Positions 55,250 through 63,239 are shown, counted from the stretch's first letter. The stretch: 64,000 bases of DNA from Pseudomonas putida NBRC 14164 (GCF_000412675.1 NC_021505.1:3590501-3654500), one strand, 5' to 3'. Made by a program: numbers and translations. Notes: generated by a model from the sequence alone, not told the origin.

Positions 55250-55843
55250 ATGCCTATCGACTTCAGGCCCGCCCAAGCCTCGGACGCGCACGATATTGCG
55301 CGCTTCTTTCAACTGACATCGGAGGGCATGGCCGATTACATATGGAGCAAGCTTGCCGCACCTGGGGAAGCGTTGCTGAGTGTCGGTGCGTCTCGCTATG
55401 CCAGGGAACAGGGCGACTTTTCCTACAAGAACTGCCTGATGGCCACCTTCGAAGGGCGCGTCATCGGCATGATGCATAGCTATGCCTTGCGCGAGGCCCC
55501 TGACAGGCCCGTCGAGACAGACCCGGTGCTCGCGCCTTATGCCGACATGGAAGTACCCGACACCTTGTACATATCCAGCCTGGCCCTGGATGAGGCCTGG
55601 CGCAGCCAGGGGCTGGGCGTGCAGTTTCTTCGCCACGCCCAGCAGCGTGCTGAGGACGCTGGCCTGGCTGGGCTATGCCTGATCGATTATGCAGAAAACC
55701 ACGGTGCACGCCGCTTCTACGAACGTCATGGTTTTCAGATTGTTAAAACCTGCCAGATCGTTGCGCACCCGATGCTGGGCGTAACCGGTGAAGCCTATTT
55801 GATGTATCGCCCCACCCACAACGTGCTCGAGAAAAAACCATGA
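55250..55843 (+). CDS. GNAT-family N-acetyltransferase
   Basis: 197 residues. It starts MPIDFRPAQASDAHDIARFF. The acetyl-CoA loop is SLALDEAWRSQGLGVQFLRHAQQRAEDAGLAGLCLIDYAENHGARRFYERHGF, a canonical Q/RxxGxG/A pattern. It lies directly upstream of the cupin gene with a 4-bp ATGA overlap. Substrate unknown; the cupin partner suggests a small-molecule or amino acid target. Confidence 0.88.
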   Translation: MPIDFRPAQASDAHDIARFFQLTSEGMADYIWSKLAAPGEALLSVGASRYAREQGDFSYKNCLMATFEGRVIGMMHSYALREAPDRPVETDPVLAPYADMEVPDTLYISSLALDEAWRSQGLGVQFLRHAQQRAEDAGLAGLCLIDYAENHGARRFYERHGFQIVKTCQIVAHPMLGVTGEAYLMYRPTHNVLEKKP

Positions 55844-56199
55844 ACAAGAAACTGACCGTGTTCCGCGAACTGGATATCCAACCGGTGCGCGACCTTCCCT
55901 TTTTTGAAGAGGTGCTGGAAGGCACCCCTCATACGCTGACGTCCAAGTACTATCACGATGAACAACAAGGGCGCATTTCCGGAGAATGGGAAGCCAGCAC
56001 CGGGGCCTGGCGCATCGACTACAAAGTGTGGGAGTTCTGCCATGTCCTGAGTGGACGCTGCGTCATCGAACTTGAAGGTTGCGCCCCCCTCACCCTGGCC
56101 GCTGGCGACACGTTCATTATCGAACCGGGCGCCAAGGGCAAGTGGACCGTGCTGGAAGACATGAAAAAGAACTTCGTGATCCTCTTGCCGGCGAACTAG
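55840..56199 (+). CDS. Cupin-fold protein (DUF861, ureidoglycine/ethanolamine type)
   Basis: 119 residues. A single beta-barrel cupin of the Cupin_3 type: W-x-I-D-Y-K-V-W-E-F-C-H-V-L-S-G-R, then LTLAAGDTFIIEPGAKGKWTV. The usual metal-binding His of motif 1 is replaced by Cys/His in FCHVLSG, so metal binding is uncertain. It is coupled to the GNAT gene. Confidence 0.8.
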   Translation: MNKKLTVFRELDIQPVRDLPFFEEVLEGTPHTLTSKYYHDEQQGRISGEWEASTGAWRIDYKVWEFCHVLSGRCVIELEGCAPLTLAAGDTFIIEPGAKGKWTVLEDMKKNFVILLPAN

Positions 56200-56256
56200 A
56201 CACGGGTCGCATTTCATCGAGCGCAGCTCAGATCACTGTAGATACTCTGTTGGCGG

Positions 56257-57252
56257 TCAAGCTTTTCTAAGGTGTTCAGAGCTGAAAAGCTTGGCCGTAT
56301 CAAATGGTTCATCGCCGCGCATGCATGCCCATATGCCCGTCAGGTACTTGCGCATGACAGCGGCGATCGCTTGCATTTTTTTCTTCCCCCTGCTGACCAG
56401 CGATTCATAAAAGGCCTTCGCGTAAGGATCGCAGCGCACCGCCGTCAACGCAGGCATGTACATGGCTGCCCGTAAATAGGCATTCCCGCTTTTGCCGAGC
56501 CGACCAGGTTTATCAATGCTTGTCCCCGACTGTGTCTGTCGAACATCTAGACCAGCATGACGAGCGACCTGAGAGGACTTGAGCATTTGAGGAAGGGTGG
56601 TCAGCTCAGCCAAGGCAGCAAGTGCCGAGACTTCTCCCATTCCCGGGCCCGCTAGTAACTGCTTGTACTGCCGGTTAAGCGTCGGACACTGAGCGATCAA
56701 CTCACGTCCGGCCTTGCGGAAACGCTCAATGCGATTGTCCAAAGTGGCAATCGCTTCCTCTTGATCTTCGATCAGCATCGACACGGTCGTAGCGGTCGCC
56801 TGCAATGCATGCAGTTCATTCTTCGCCCTGGTGCGGTGCCCGACCAGACGATTGATGTGCCGGCCAAGAGCCCTCAGCTCAAGCTGTACGGAGCTTGGCG
56901 GTGTCCACAAGCGCGGTGTCATACGTTCACCGTACTCGGACAGCAACTGAGCATCTATCGAGTCAGTTTTACTGTTCACCAGCATCAGCTTGGCGAAATT
57001 ATGGAAGCTCTTGGGGTTGATCACCGAAACAGGAAGGTCGGCAGCATGCAGCTCAAGGGCCAGGTCCAGGTAATAGATTCCGGTCGCCTCCATCACGATC
57101 GACTTGGGCTTGAGCGCCTGCAGCTTTTTCACCGCTGCCTTACGACCCGCAGGGGTCTGAGCGATATCCCACTGTCCAGCGGGACGCCCATCTTTACGCA
57201 CCCCAACGATCGACGTACGAGAACCAATATCCAGGCCCACACAGACATTCAT
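56257..57252 (-). CDS. IS110-family transposase
   Basis: 331 residues from the ATG at 57252; a longer reading to 57324 runs into the non-coding end. The N-terminal DEDD nuclease has D8, E55, D97 and D100 (GLDIGSR, VMEATG, KTDSIDAQLL). A coiled segment and the IS116/IS110/IS902 domain follow (LLAGPGMGEVSALAALAEL, SGTSIDKPGRLGKSGNAYLR). All key residues are intact, so it may be active. IS110 enzymes are guided by a bridge RNA from the non-coding end. No terminal inverted repeats are expected. Confidence 0.93.
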   Translation of the reverse strand: MNVCVGLDIGSRTSIVGVRKDGRPAGQWDIAQTPAGRKAAVKKLQALKPKSIVMEATGIYYLDLALELHAADLPVSVINPKSFHNFAKLMLVNSKTDSIDAQLLSEYGERMTPRLWTPPSSVQLELRALGRHINRLVGHRTRAKNELHALQATATTVSMLIEDQEEAIATLDNRIERFRKAGRELIAQCPTLNRQYKQLLAGPGMGEVSALAALAELTTLPQMLKSSQVARHAGLDVRQTQSGTSIDKPGRLGKSGNAYLRAAMYMPALTAVRCDPYAKAFYESLVSRGKKKMQAIAAVMRKYLTGIWACMRGDEPFDTAKLFSSEHLRKA

Positions 57253-57496
57253 TCTTCCCACTCCCAAGCGAGTTAGGTAACAATGGCCTCCGGTTCCCCG
57301 ACCTCGAACTTCATGCCGCTGCAACCTTGTAATGCGAAGTCCGACTTGTCGGCTTCTCGATACTCTTCGTAGTGGGCAATGAGGCGGGGGGCCTCTCTAC
57401 AGACAAGGTCAGGGGCAAACCCTGCCTTCAGGAGCGATCGGCCTCCCCGGAAGTGCTTCTATAGCCTGACGAGAATAACCTCTCTCATCAGGCTAG
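57253..57496 (-). ncRNA. Candidate bridge-RNA region of the IS110 element
   Basis: This ~240-bp non-coding stretch on the 5' side of the transposase gene is where IS110-group elements encode the bridge RNA. A stem of TAGCCTGACGAGA with TCTCATCAGGCTA (one mismatch) at about 57464-57495 lies at its far end. I cannot identify the target and donor loops, and the exact element ends are not resolved. Confidence 0.4.
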
Positions 57497-57509
57497 GCAC
57501 AACATACAA

Positions 57510-57592
57510 GGAGCGGGCTTGCCCCGCGAACACCGGCGGAGCCGGTGCCATGCACCGCGTGGACCCATTCGCGGGACAAGCCCGCTCCCACA
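57510..57592. repeat. REP-like palindromic pair beside the IS110 element
   Basis: Inverted copies of GGAGCGGGCTTGCCCCGCGA with inner CACCGGCGGAGCCGGTG. The left copy lacks the leading TGTG that the other copies have, as if cut by the adjacent element. IS110 elements of P. putida are known to insert in REP sequences. Confidence 0.75.
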
Positions 57593-57662
57593 ATGACCAT
57601 TGCTCTCTGCGTGACAGCGCCCCATAGCAGGCAGCCCTGACCGTGCTGCAGCCAAGAAGGGC

Positions 57663-58796
57663 TCAGCTCACCATCACTTCGTCCAGTGCCTGTTCAAGGG
57701 TGCTGACCGTGCGCTCGATATTGTGCAGCTTTTCAAGCCCGAACAGGCCGATACGGAAGGTCTGGAAGTCGGCCGGCTCGTCACATTGCAACGGCACCCC
57801 GGCGGCTATCTGCAGGCCGTGTTCGGCAAATTTCTTACCGTTCTTGATGTCGGCATCATCGGTATAGCTCACCACCACGCCTGGGGCCTGAAAGCCGGCT
57901 GCGGCCACGCTTTTGATGCCTTTGCCGGTCAACATGGCACGTACCCTATCGCCCAGCGCCTGCTGTTCAGCGCGAACCTTGTCGAAACCGTAGGCTTGCA
58001 TCTCGTTCATGACGTCATTGAACCGCGCGAGCGAATCGCTGGGCATGGTCGCATGGTAGGCATGCCCGCCCTGTTCGTATGCCTGCATGATCTGCAGCCA
58101 CTTTTTCAGGTCGCAGGCAAAGCTGCTGCTCTGGGTATGCTCGATGCGCCCGAGGGCCAAAGCACTGAACATCACCAGCGCGCAGCAAGGGGAAGCGCTC
58201 CAACCTTTTTGCGGTGCGCTGATCAGCAGGTCGACTGCGCACTTGTGCATATCAACCCATAGCGTGCCTGAGGCGATACAGTCCAGTACGAACAGCCCCC
58301 CCACTGCATGCACGGCGTCGCCAATAGCCCGCAAGTAATCATCGGGCAGGATAATCCCGGATGAGGTTTCAACGTGGGGGGCGAAGACGATTTGCGGCTT
58401 GTGCGCCTCAATGGCCGCCAGCACTTCGTCCAGAGGCGGCGGCGCGTAGGCTGCCTGGCGACCCGCCTCGACCGGCCGGGCTTTCAGCACCGTGGTAGCC
58501 GCCGGGATGTTGCCCATCTCGAGGATCTGGCTCCAGCGATAACTGAACCAACCGTTGCGGATTACCAGGCATTGCTGGCGGGTGGCAAACTGCCGCGCTA
58601 CCGCTTCCATGCCGAATGTACCGCTGCCCGGCACTACTGCAACCGCCTGGGCGTTATAGACCTGTTTCAGGGTGCTGGAAATGTTCTTCATCACGCCTTG
58701 AAATGCCTGCGACATGTGATTGAGCGAGCGGTCGGTGTAGACCACTGAGTACTCGACCAGCCCCTCAGGATCAATACTTGGATATAGCTTTGACAT
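57663..58796 (-). CDS. Class V PLP-dependent aminotransferase
   Basis: 377 residues. The fold-type-I PLP site has the Lys in SAPQKGWSASP, an Asp in VLDCIASGTLWVDM, and the phosphate-cup PGSGTFGMEAVAR. It resembles serine-pyruvate/alanine-glyoxylate and 2-aminoethylphosphonate aminotransferases. It likely handles glyoxylate or another small keto acid, perhaps a product of two-carbon alcohol oxidation. It is divergent from the response regulator across 223 bp holding a ped-type palindrome. The substrate is not determined. Confidence 0.85.
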   Translation of the reverse strand: MSKLYPSIDPEGLVEYSVVYTDRSLNHMSQAFQGVMKNISSTLKQVYNAQAVAVVPGSGTFGMEAVARQFATRQQCLVIRNGWFSYRWSQILEMGNIPAATTVLKARPVEAGRQAAYAPPPLDEVLAAIEAHKPQIVFAPHVETSSGIILPDDYLRAIGDAVHAVGGLFVLDCIASGTLWVDMHKCAVDLLISAPQKGWSASPCCALVMFSALALGRIEHTQSSSFACDLKKWLQIMQAYEQGGHAYHATMPSDSLARFNDVMNEMQAYGFDKVRAEQQALGDRVRAMLTGKGIKSVAAAGFQAPGVVVSYTDDADIKNGKKFAEHGLQIAAGVPLQCDEPADFQTFRIGLFGLEKLHNIERTVSTLEQALDEVMVS

Positions 58797-58942
58797 GCGG
58801 TGATTCCTTTGGCAGAGATGTCATTGGTATGGACCCTCTCCTGTGCCTTGGCAAATGAGAAGATTGATCGGGACTGTTTGCAGGTAGCGTATAGCCTCTA
58901 CCTCGCAACCATCCAGCTGCTGATACCCCGACTCACTGTACC

Positions 58943-58958
58943 CACTACAGCCGTAGTA
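58943..58958. promoter_or_regulatory. Predicted LuxR-type operator in the second locus (site 6)
   Basis: CACTACAGCCGTAGTA contains the perfect palindrome ACTAC-N4-GTAGT and has the same spacing as the ped sites. It lies 62 bp upstream of the response regulator and 147 bp from the aminotransferase start, in a divergent control region. Confidence 0.6.
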
Positions 58959-59019
58959 GGTACACCCGCCCCTTTCTCGGCAATACTGCAAGCACATCCC
59001 CCCCGCCAGGAGCCGGCTG

Positions 59020-59790
59020 ATGCGTATTCTGCTGATAGACGACCACGGCATCCTCAGGGCCGGGGTCAAGAGCCTTATCCAGGCCGTGCATCAGGACGCC
59101 CAGGTGCTGGAGGCTTCCTGCACCGCAGAAGCATTGGAACTGGTGCGTGGCCAGGCCTTCGACGTGATCTTCCTGGACTTGTGCATCCCCACCTCGGCCA
59201 CCAGCAACGACCTTACGCCCGACAACGGCCTGAGCCTGCTGTCGCTGTTCAAGTCCGGCCGCGAGGCGCCAGCCGACCCCGACCCTGCCAGGTGCGTGAC
59301 GGCGCCGGTGATCGTGATGTCGGCGGAGTCGGAGCGGCGTTTCGTCGACGAGGTGATGCGCCGCGGTGCTTCGTCCTTCGTGCCCAAGGCCAGTGCCCAT
59401 GAAGTGATGCTGGAGGCCATCAAACGAGCGCTCAGCGGTGGGGTCTACCTGCCCAGCGAGGCGATTGGCAAAGGCGGCCAGGCACCCTCCTCTGCCTTCC
59501 ACCAGCAACCCGCAACACCGCTCGGCCCCAAGGACCTGGGCGTGACACCGCGCGAGTTCGACATTCTGCGCCTGGCGTTGCAAGGCAATGCGCCGTGGAA
59601 GATCGCGGCGATTCTGGAGATCAACCCGGTCAACGTGCGTCAGTACCTGAGCAAGCTCTACGGCAAGTTCGGGGTCATCGACCTGTATGGCCTGCAAGGC
59701 CTGTTCGCCAAGACCGGTCAGGTGCTGGGGGTGCTGTCTTCACCGGCCTCGCCAGCATTGGCCAGCCGACCGCGAGACAAGAGCTGCTGA
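59020..59790 (+). CDS. LuxR-type response regulator with an expanded receiver loop
   Basis: 256 residues. D7/D8 and phospho-acceptor D53 are present (VIFLDLCIP). Right after it comes an unusual insertion of about 30 residues (TSATSNDLTPDN..., DPARCVTAP) between beta-3 and beta-4 of the receiver, where typical NarL proteins have about 10. A LuxR helix-turn-helix is near 185-235 (LGVTPREFDILRLALQGNAPWKIAAILEINPVNVRQYLSKLY). The 3' end overlaps the convergent kinase gene by 73 bp. The kinase is the probable partner. Confidence 0.87.
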   Translation: MRILLIDDHGILRAGVKSLIQAVHQDAQVLEASCTAEALELVRGQAFDVIFLDLCIPTSATSNDLTPDNGLSLLSLFKSGREAPADPDPARCVTAPVIVMSAESERRFVDEVMRRGASSFVPKASAHEVMLEAIKRALSGGVYLPSEAIGKGGQAPSSAFHQQPATPLGPKDLGVTPREFDILRLALQGNAPWKIAAILEINPVNVRQYLSKLYGKFGVIDLYGLQGLFAKTGQVLGVLSSPASPALASRPRDKSC

Positions 59791-61676
59791 ACGGCAGCCA
59801 TCAGGGTGGCTGCGCTTTCGCCCTTGCCGACGGCCCGTGACAGGCTGTCGTCATGCAGCGGTTGGCGCAACAGCTCGGCGGTGTAGAGGATCGCTGGCAC
59901 GTGCGCCCAGTCGTAAAACGCCCGCACCTGCTCGATCAGCGCCACGCCGACCAGGCCGTCGCGCAGTTTGTAGTCGCAGATGAGCAGGTCCGGGTAGCGA
60001 TCCGGCGCCCGCGCCAACGCTTCCTGCAAGGTATTTTGGTCCTCGGCCGTGGCGACGATGGCGCCCTGCAGGCTCAGCGACTTCGACAAACTGTCGAGGA
60101 TGCGTTTATCGTCATCGACCAGCAGGACATAGGCCCCGGCGATGTCCAGGCACGTGTCATCGAGCTGCGGCGCCGGCACACTGGCGCCCGTCGACGGTGC
60201 TCCCCCCTGGAACAAAGGGCAGTCGACCGAAAACCGGCTACCGTGCCCGGGGCGGCTGCTGAAACTCAGCCGATGACCCGGCAAGCGATCAATGAAGTTT
60301 TTCACGATCGACAGCCCCAAACCCAAGCCGCGCCGGGTGTCATGGCTGGGGTTGTCGACCTGGAAGAACTCCTCGAAGACCTTGCTCTTGAACGCGTCGG
60401 GTATGCCGATACCCGTATCGACCACATCGACGCGCACGGTAGTCCTGCCCGCCACGCTGCCGACCACCACGCCGCCCCGCTCGGTGTACTTGACGGCATT
60501 CGAGATCAGGTTGCCCATCACACGCTTGAAAATCGCCCGGTCTGAATCGAGCACGGCATCCTGCCGGCGCTGCTGCAACTTCAGGCGCAAGCCCTTGGCG
60601 TGCGCCAAGGGCTGGTGCAGCGATTCGAGCTCGGTCATCAACGCGTTCAGGGAGAACGGCTCGATGGCCGGTTGCGACTCGCCACTGGTAAACACTTCGC
60701 GCAGGCCGGTGAACAGGGCGCTGATTTCCCGCCCGGACACGTCGATATCGTGGAAGATTTCCTGCAGGCGTTCATGCTGGCCCTGCTCGACCAAACGCTC
60801 GCCAACGTACGCCAGGGAGGCAATAGAGGCCAAGGGTTGCATGGTGTCGTGGTAGGCCGCGCGGACGAAGCGGGTGCTGGCTTCGGCCTTTTCGCGGATT
60901 TCCACGGCTTTTTTCGCCTCTTGGTCGAACAAGGCCTTCAGCGCATCGTCCGCTTTCTGTTTCTCGCGGCGGACGCGGAAGTTGGCTTGCTCCAGGCTTT
61001 CGTTCTTTTTGTTCAACGCCAGGGATTTAAGATAGCCCTCCCGCGCAACTTTCTCGGCGCGCACACTGATGGTCCAGCCCACCAGTGCAAACGCCAGCAG
61101 GTAAAACATGGCGGGGAAAAAGTTGGTATCCAGAACACCCGTCGTTACTTCCTGCACACAGAGCAGCAGCACGCAATAGCCGGTACTGAACAACGAATAG
61201 CGCGCCAGCAGCGCCAAGGTGCCGTGCTGAAAGAAGATAACCAGGACAATGCCGACAAAGTAGTAATTGTAATTCAACGGCGCGGGGACAATTTGCATCA
61301 TTGCCACCAGGCAGGTCTGGGCGAAGCACACCGCAATCACCACGGTTCTGTTCACCCACCATTCGTTGTCAAAACGCGAGATGAATGACACCCAGGTTGC
61401 TGCGGCTACTGCCACGGTGCCTGCCAGCCGCCACACCAGGATCCAGTAGAAGTCCAGGCGCGAAAGCGCCTGCTCATGGCGCACGTAGTGGTAATAATCC
61501 CAATAGCCAAAACCGGCCCATACGGCAATGGCCACAAACATGAACAAGCGTCGCCTGCGAAGGTTTTCTGCAGCCTGGGTATCGAGAAAACCCTGTTCGT
61601 CCTGCGCATTGGCGAAGGGTTTCGGCAGGCCGAAAAGTTCAACTGCGGCCTCTTTGATTTCATGCCATCTGGTCAT
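59718..61676 (-). CDS. Membrane-bound hybrid histidine kinase
   Basis: 652 residues from the ATG at 61676; a GTG at 61685 is possible. About six membrane segments lie in residues 44-205, so the sensor is probably the membrane itself (MASE-like). A coiled coil follows (~208-262), then HisKA with H276 (AAYHDTMQPLASIAS), HATPase (DTGIGIPDAFKSKVFEEFF, GLGLGLSIVKNF) and a C-terminal receiver (~525-640; LLVDDDKRIL, LLICDYKLRDG). The final 73 bp overlap the response regulator on the other strand. A tandem operator array lies 22 bp before its start. Confidence 0.87.
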   Translation of the reverse strand: MTRWHEIKEAAVELFGLPKPFANAQDEQGFLDTQAAENLRRRRLFMFVAIAVWAGFGYWDYYHYVRHEQALSRLDFYWILVWRLAGTVAVAAATWVSFISRFDNEWWVNRTVVIAVCFAQTCLVAMMQIVPAPLNYNYYFVGIVLVIFFQHGTLALLARYSLFSTGYCVLLLCVQEVTTGVLDTNFFPAMFYLLAFALVGWTISVRAEKVAREGYLKSLALNKKNESLEQANFRVRREKQKADDALKALFDQEAKKAVEIREKAEASTRFVRAAYHDTMQPLASIASLAYVGERLVEQGQHERLQEIFHDIDVSGREISALFTGLREVFTSGESQPAIEPFSLNALMTELESLHQPLAHAKGLRLKLQQRRQDAVLDSDRAIFKRVMGNLISNAVKYTERGGVVVGSVAGRTTVRVDVVDTGIGIPDAFKSKVFEEFFQVDNPSHDTRRGLGLGLSIVKNFIDRLPGHRLSFSSRPGHGSRFSVDCPLFQGGAPSTGASVPAPQLDDTCLDIAGAYVLLVDDDKRILDSLSKSLSLQGAIVATAEDQNTLQEALARAPDRYPDLLICDYKLRDGLVGVALIEQVRAFYDWAHVPAILYTAELLRQPLHDDSLSRAVGKGESAATLMAAVQQLLSRGRLANAGEAGEDSTPST

Positions 61677-61692
61677 GTTGGCCACTCACGCT

Positions 61693-61755
61693 GTTGATAC
61701 TACAGCTGTTGCACCACAACTGTTGCACCACCCAAGTTGCACTACCGCCGTTGTA
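61693..61755. promoter_or_regulatory. Tandem 14-bp operator array between the hybrid kinase and the peptide gene
   Basis: The unit GTTGCACCAC plus 4 bp repeats with GTTG at 61708, 61722, 61736 and 61750; a fifth unit begins at 61693 (spacing 15). On the minus strand this reads GTRGTGCAAC-N4. The first and last junctions (TACTACAGCTGTTGCA at 61698 and CACTACCGCCGTTGTA at 61740) match the ped palindrome at its outer arms. It lies between divergent genes, so a cooperatively bound regulator is likely. Confidence 0.6.
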
Positions 61756-61830
61756 TTTTCCGAACACTGCTTCGGTGAGAAGCTGAACCCATCGACACAC
61801 AGCAACTTCGAAACAACGGGAGCAGGCATC

Positions 61831-61923
61831 ATGAACACCAACTCTGAAAGTAAAGCACCTGCTGGCAAACCCGCCATCGAAGCCGGCATTCGCGCAACCT
61901 GGTGTGCTGCGCGCTGCCGCTGA
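61831..61923 (+). CDS. 30-residue peptide gene, possible modified-peptide precursor
   Basis: The ATG at 61831 is preceded by GGGAG with 9-nt spacing, a good ribosome site. The peptide is hydrophilic and Ala/Lys-rich at the N-terminus (NTNSESKAPAGKPAIEAG) and ends IRATWCAARCR, with a Cys-x3-Cys pair and Trp. No membrane segment or signal peptide. The C-terminal cluster of Cys/Trp/Arg after a soluble leader is the shape of a ribosomally made, modified peptide. Its KPA...R..T.W.A.R pattern weakly recalls the PQQ precursor PqqA. No modifying enzyme is adjacent. Its position downstream of the operator array is the strongest argument that it is a gene. Confidence 0.5.
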   Translation: MNTNSESKAPAGKPAIEAGIRATWCAARCR

Positions 61924-62027
61924 AACGGAACTGGCATGGCCCACTGCGCCCAAGTGGCCAGACCGTTGCCCAAGCAAGCGGGCGATAAACCTACGCAGGC
62001 AAGCCTGCAAGGAAACCGAGGTGCATC

Positions 62028-62261
62028 ATGAAACTGATAAAAACCATCGCGATTGGCAGTGTGCTGCTTGGCCTGGCCGGCGCCGTGCATGCTGAAGACG
62101 GCTCTCAGCGGGCTGAACAGTTCAAGCAGAACTTCCTGGCGGAGCAGGCACGCCTCTGGGGCAATGACGCGGCCGAGCAGAAACAGCAGATCGCCCAGGT
62201 GCAAGCCAGACAACAGCAGCAACCAACCCACCCACAAACGGCAGTAAGCAAAGACTTCTGA
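62028..62261 (+). CDS. Small exported protein, 77 residues
   Basis: The ATG at 62028 has GAGGTG upstream. A clear signal peptide (KTIAIGSVLLGLAGAVHAE) is followed by a charged, Gln-rich helical mature part of about 54 residues (AEQFKQNFLAEQARLWGNDAAEQKQQ, then QARQQQQP). No Cys. It is not recognised. It lies 105 bp downstream of the peptide gene on the same strand, and may be co-transcribed with it under the operator array. A REP pair follows. Confidence 0.68.
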   Translation: MKLIKTIAIGSVLLGLAGAVHAEDGSQRAEQFKQNFLAEQARLWGNDAAEQKQQIAQVQARQQQQPTHPQTAVSKDF

Positions 62262-62287
62262 TAGTAAAAACCGCCCAGCATTATTGG

Positions 62288-62402
62288 TGCTGCTGTGCAG
62301 CCCTTCGCGGGCTTGCCCGCTCCCACAGAGATAGCGTAATTGCGCACCGAGCGCACAACCTGTGGGAGCGGGCGAGCCCGCGAAGGGCCGCAACGCGGCC
62401 CC
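62288..62402. repeat. REP-like inverted pair (type C)
   Basis: Opposed copies of TTCGCGGGCTTGCCCGCTCC are bounded by GGGCTGC/GCAGCCC-type and GGGCCGCAACGCGGCCC stems. It follows the 77-residue exported protein gene and probably ends its transcript. Confidence 0.85.
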
Positions 62403-62473
62403 AATTGCTTAACTGACTGGTATTAGGCTGATGCCTGCCTTTTTCGTGGGAGCCAAAGGCGCTGGGCCATCGC

Positions 62474-63239
62474 CTAAAGGGCACCGGGTAGCGCCAGCAC
62501 CGCCAGCAGTTTGTCTCTGGTTGGTTGAGTGCATGGCTGCATCGGCTCGCGCAGCTCGTCGCTCATCAACCCCTGCAACTGCAATGCGGCCTTGACCACG
62601 GCAGGGTTGGGCTCGGCGAAAGCCATTTTGATCCAGGGCAGCAACTGGTAGAACGTGCCACGCGCAGCCGCCCAGTCACCGCTATCGACCTGCCGCAGCA
62701 TGCGCACGTAGAGGTCGGCATGCACATGCGCCGAAGCCGAAATGGCCCCTGCACCGCCCAGGCACAGGTTGTTGAATATTTGCAGGTCTTCACCGGCCAG
62801 CACCTGGGCGTGGCCGTCCTGGATCAGGGCCATGGTGGTTTCGCTGTCGCCGCCGCAGTCCTTGACTGCCGCGATGCGTGGGTGGCGCACAATCCGGCGC
62901 AAGGTTTCGCGCTCGATGCGAACGCCGGTGCGGTAAGGGATGTCGTACACGATAAGCGGCACGCTGGCGGCATCGGCTACGGTATTGAAGAACGCTTCGA
63001 TGCCAGCCTGCGAAGGGCGGATGTAGCAAGGTGCCGGCACCAGCAGCCCGCCAATGTCGCGCTGCTGGATTTCAGCCTGGAACGCCAACAGTTCGCGCAG
63101 GTTGTAACCCGACAGGCCCATCACCACCTGGCCTGGCGTCACCCAGGCCAGCACCGCGTCCAGCACGGCCAGTTGCTCGGCCTTGGACAGTGCTGCCGCT
63201 TCGCCCGTGGTACCGCAAGATACCACGGAAATTCGACAT
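62474..63239 (-). pseudogene. dapA-like aldolase with an internal deletion near the N-terminus
   Basis: The body is a DapA/N-acetylneuraminate-lyase family barrel: SCGTTGEAAALS (normally at residue ~45), the Tyr of VYDIPYRTGV, and the Schiff-base Lys in IAAVKDCGGD. The open frame starts with a GTG just before SCGTTGE, so ~45 residues are missing. About 25 bp upstream lies an ATG at 63239 with a good AGGAG site that reads MSNFRGIL in another frame, typical of a DapA start. A deletion of about 110 bp that also shifted the frame explains both. It is probably inactive. Confidence 0.65.

Noticed and set aside
62474..63226. dapA-like frame taken as an intact short aldolase
   Set aside because: The first ~45 residues of the barrel are missing, and a well-placed start lies upstream in another frame.
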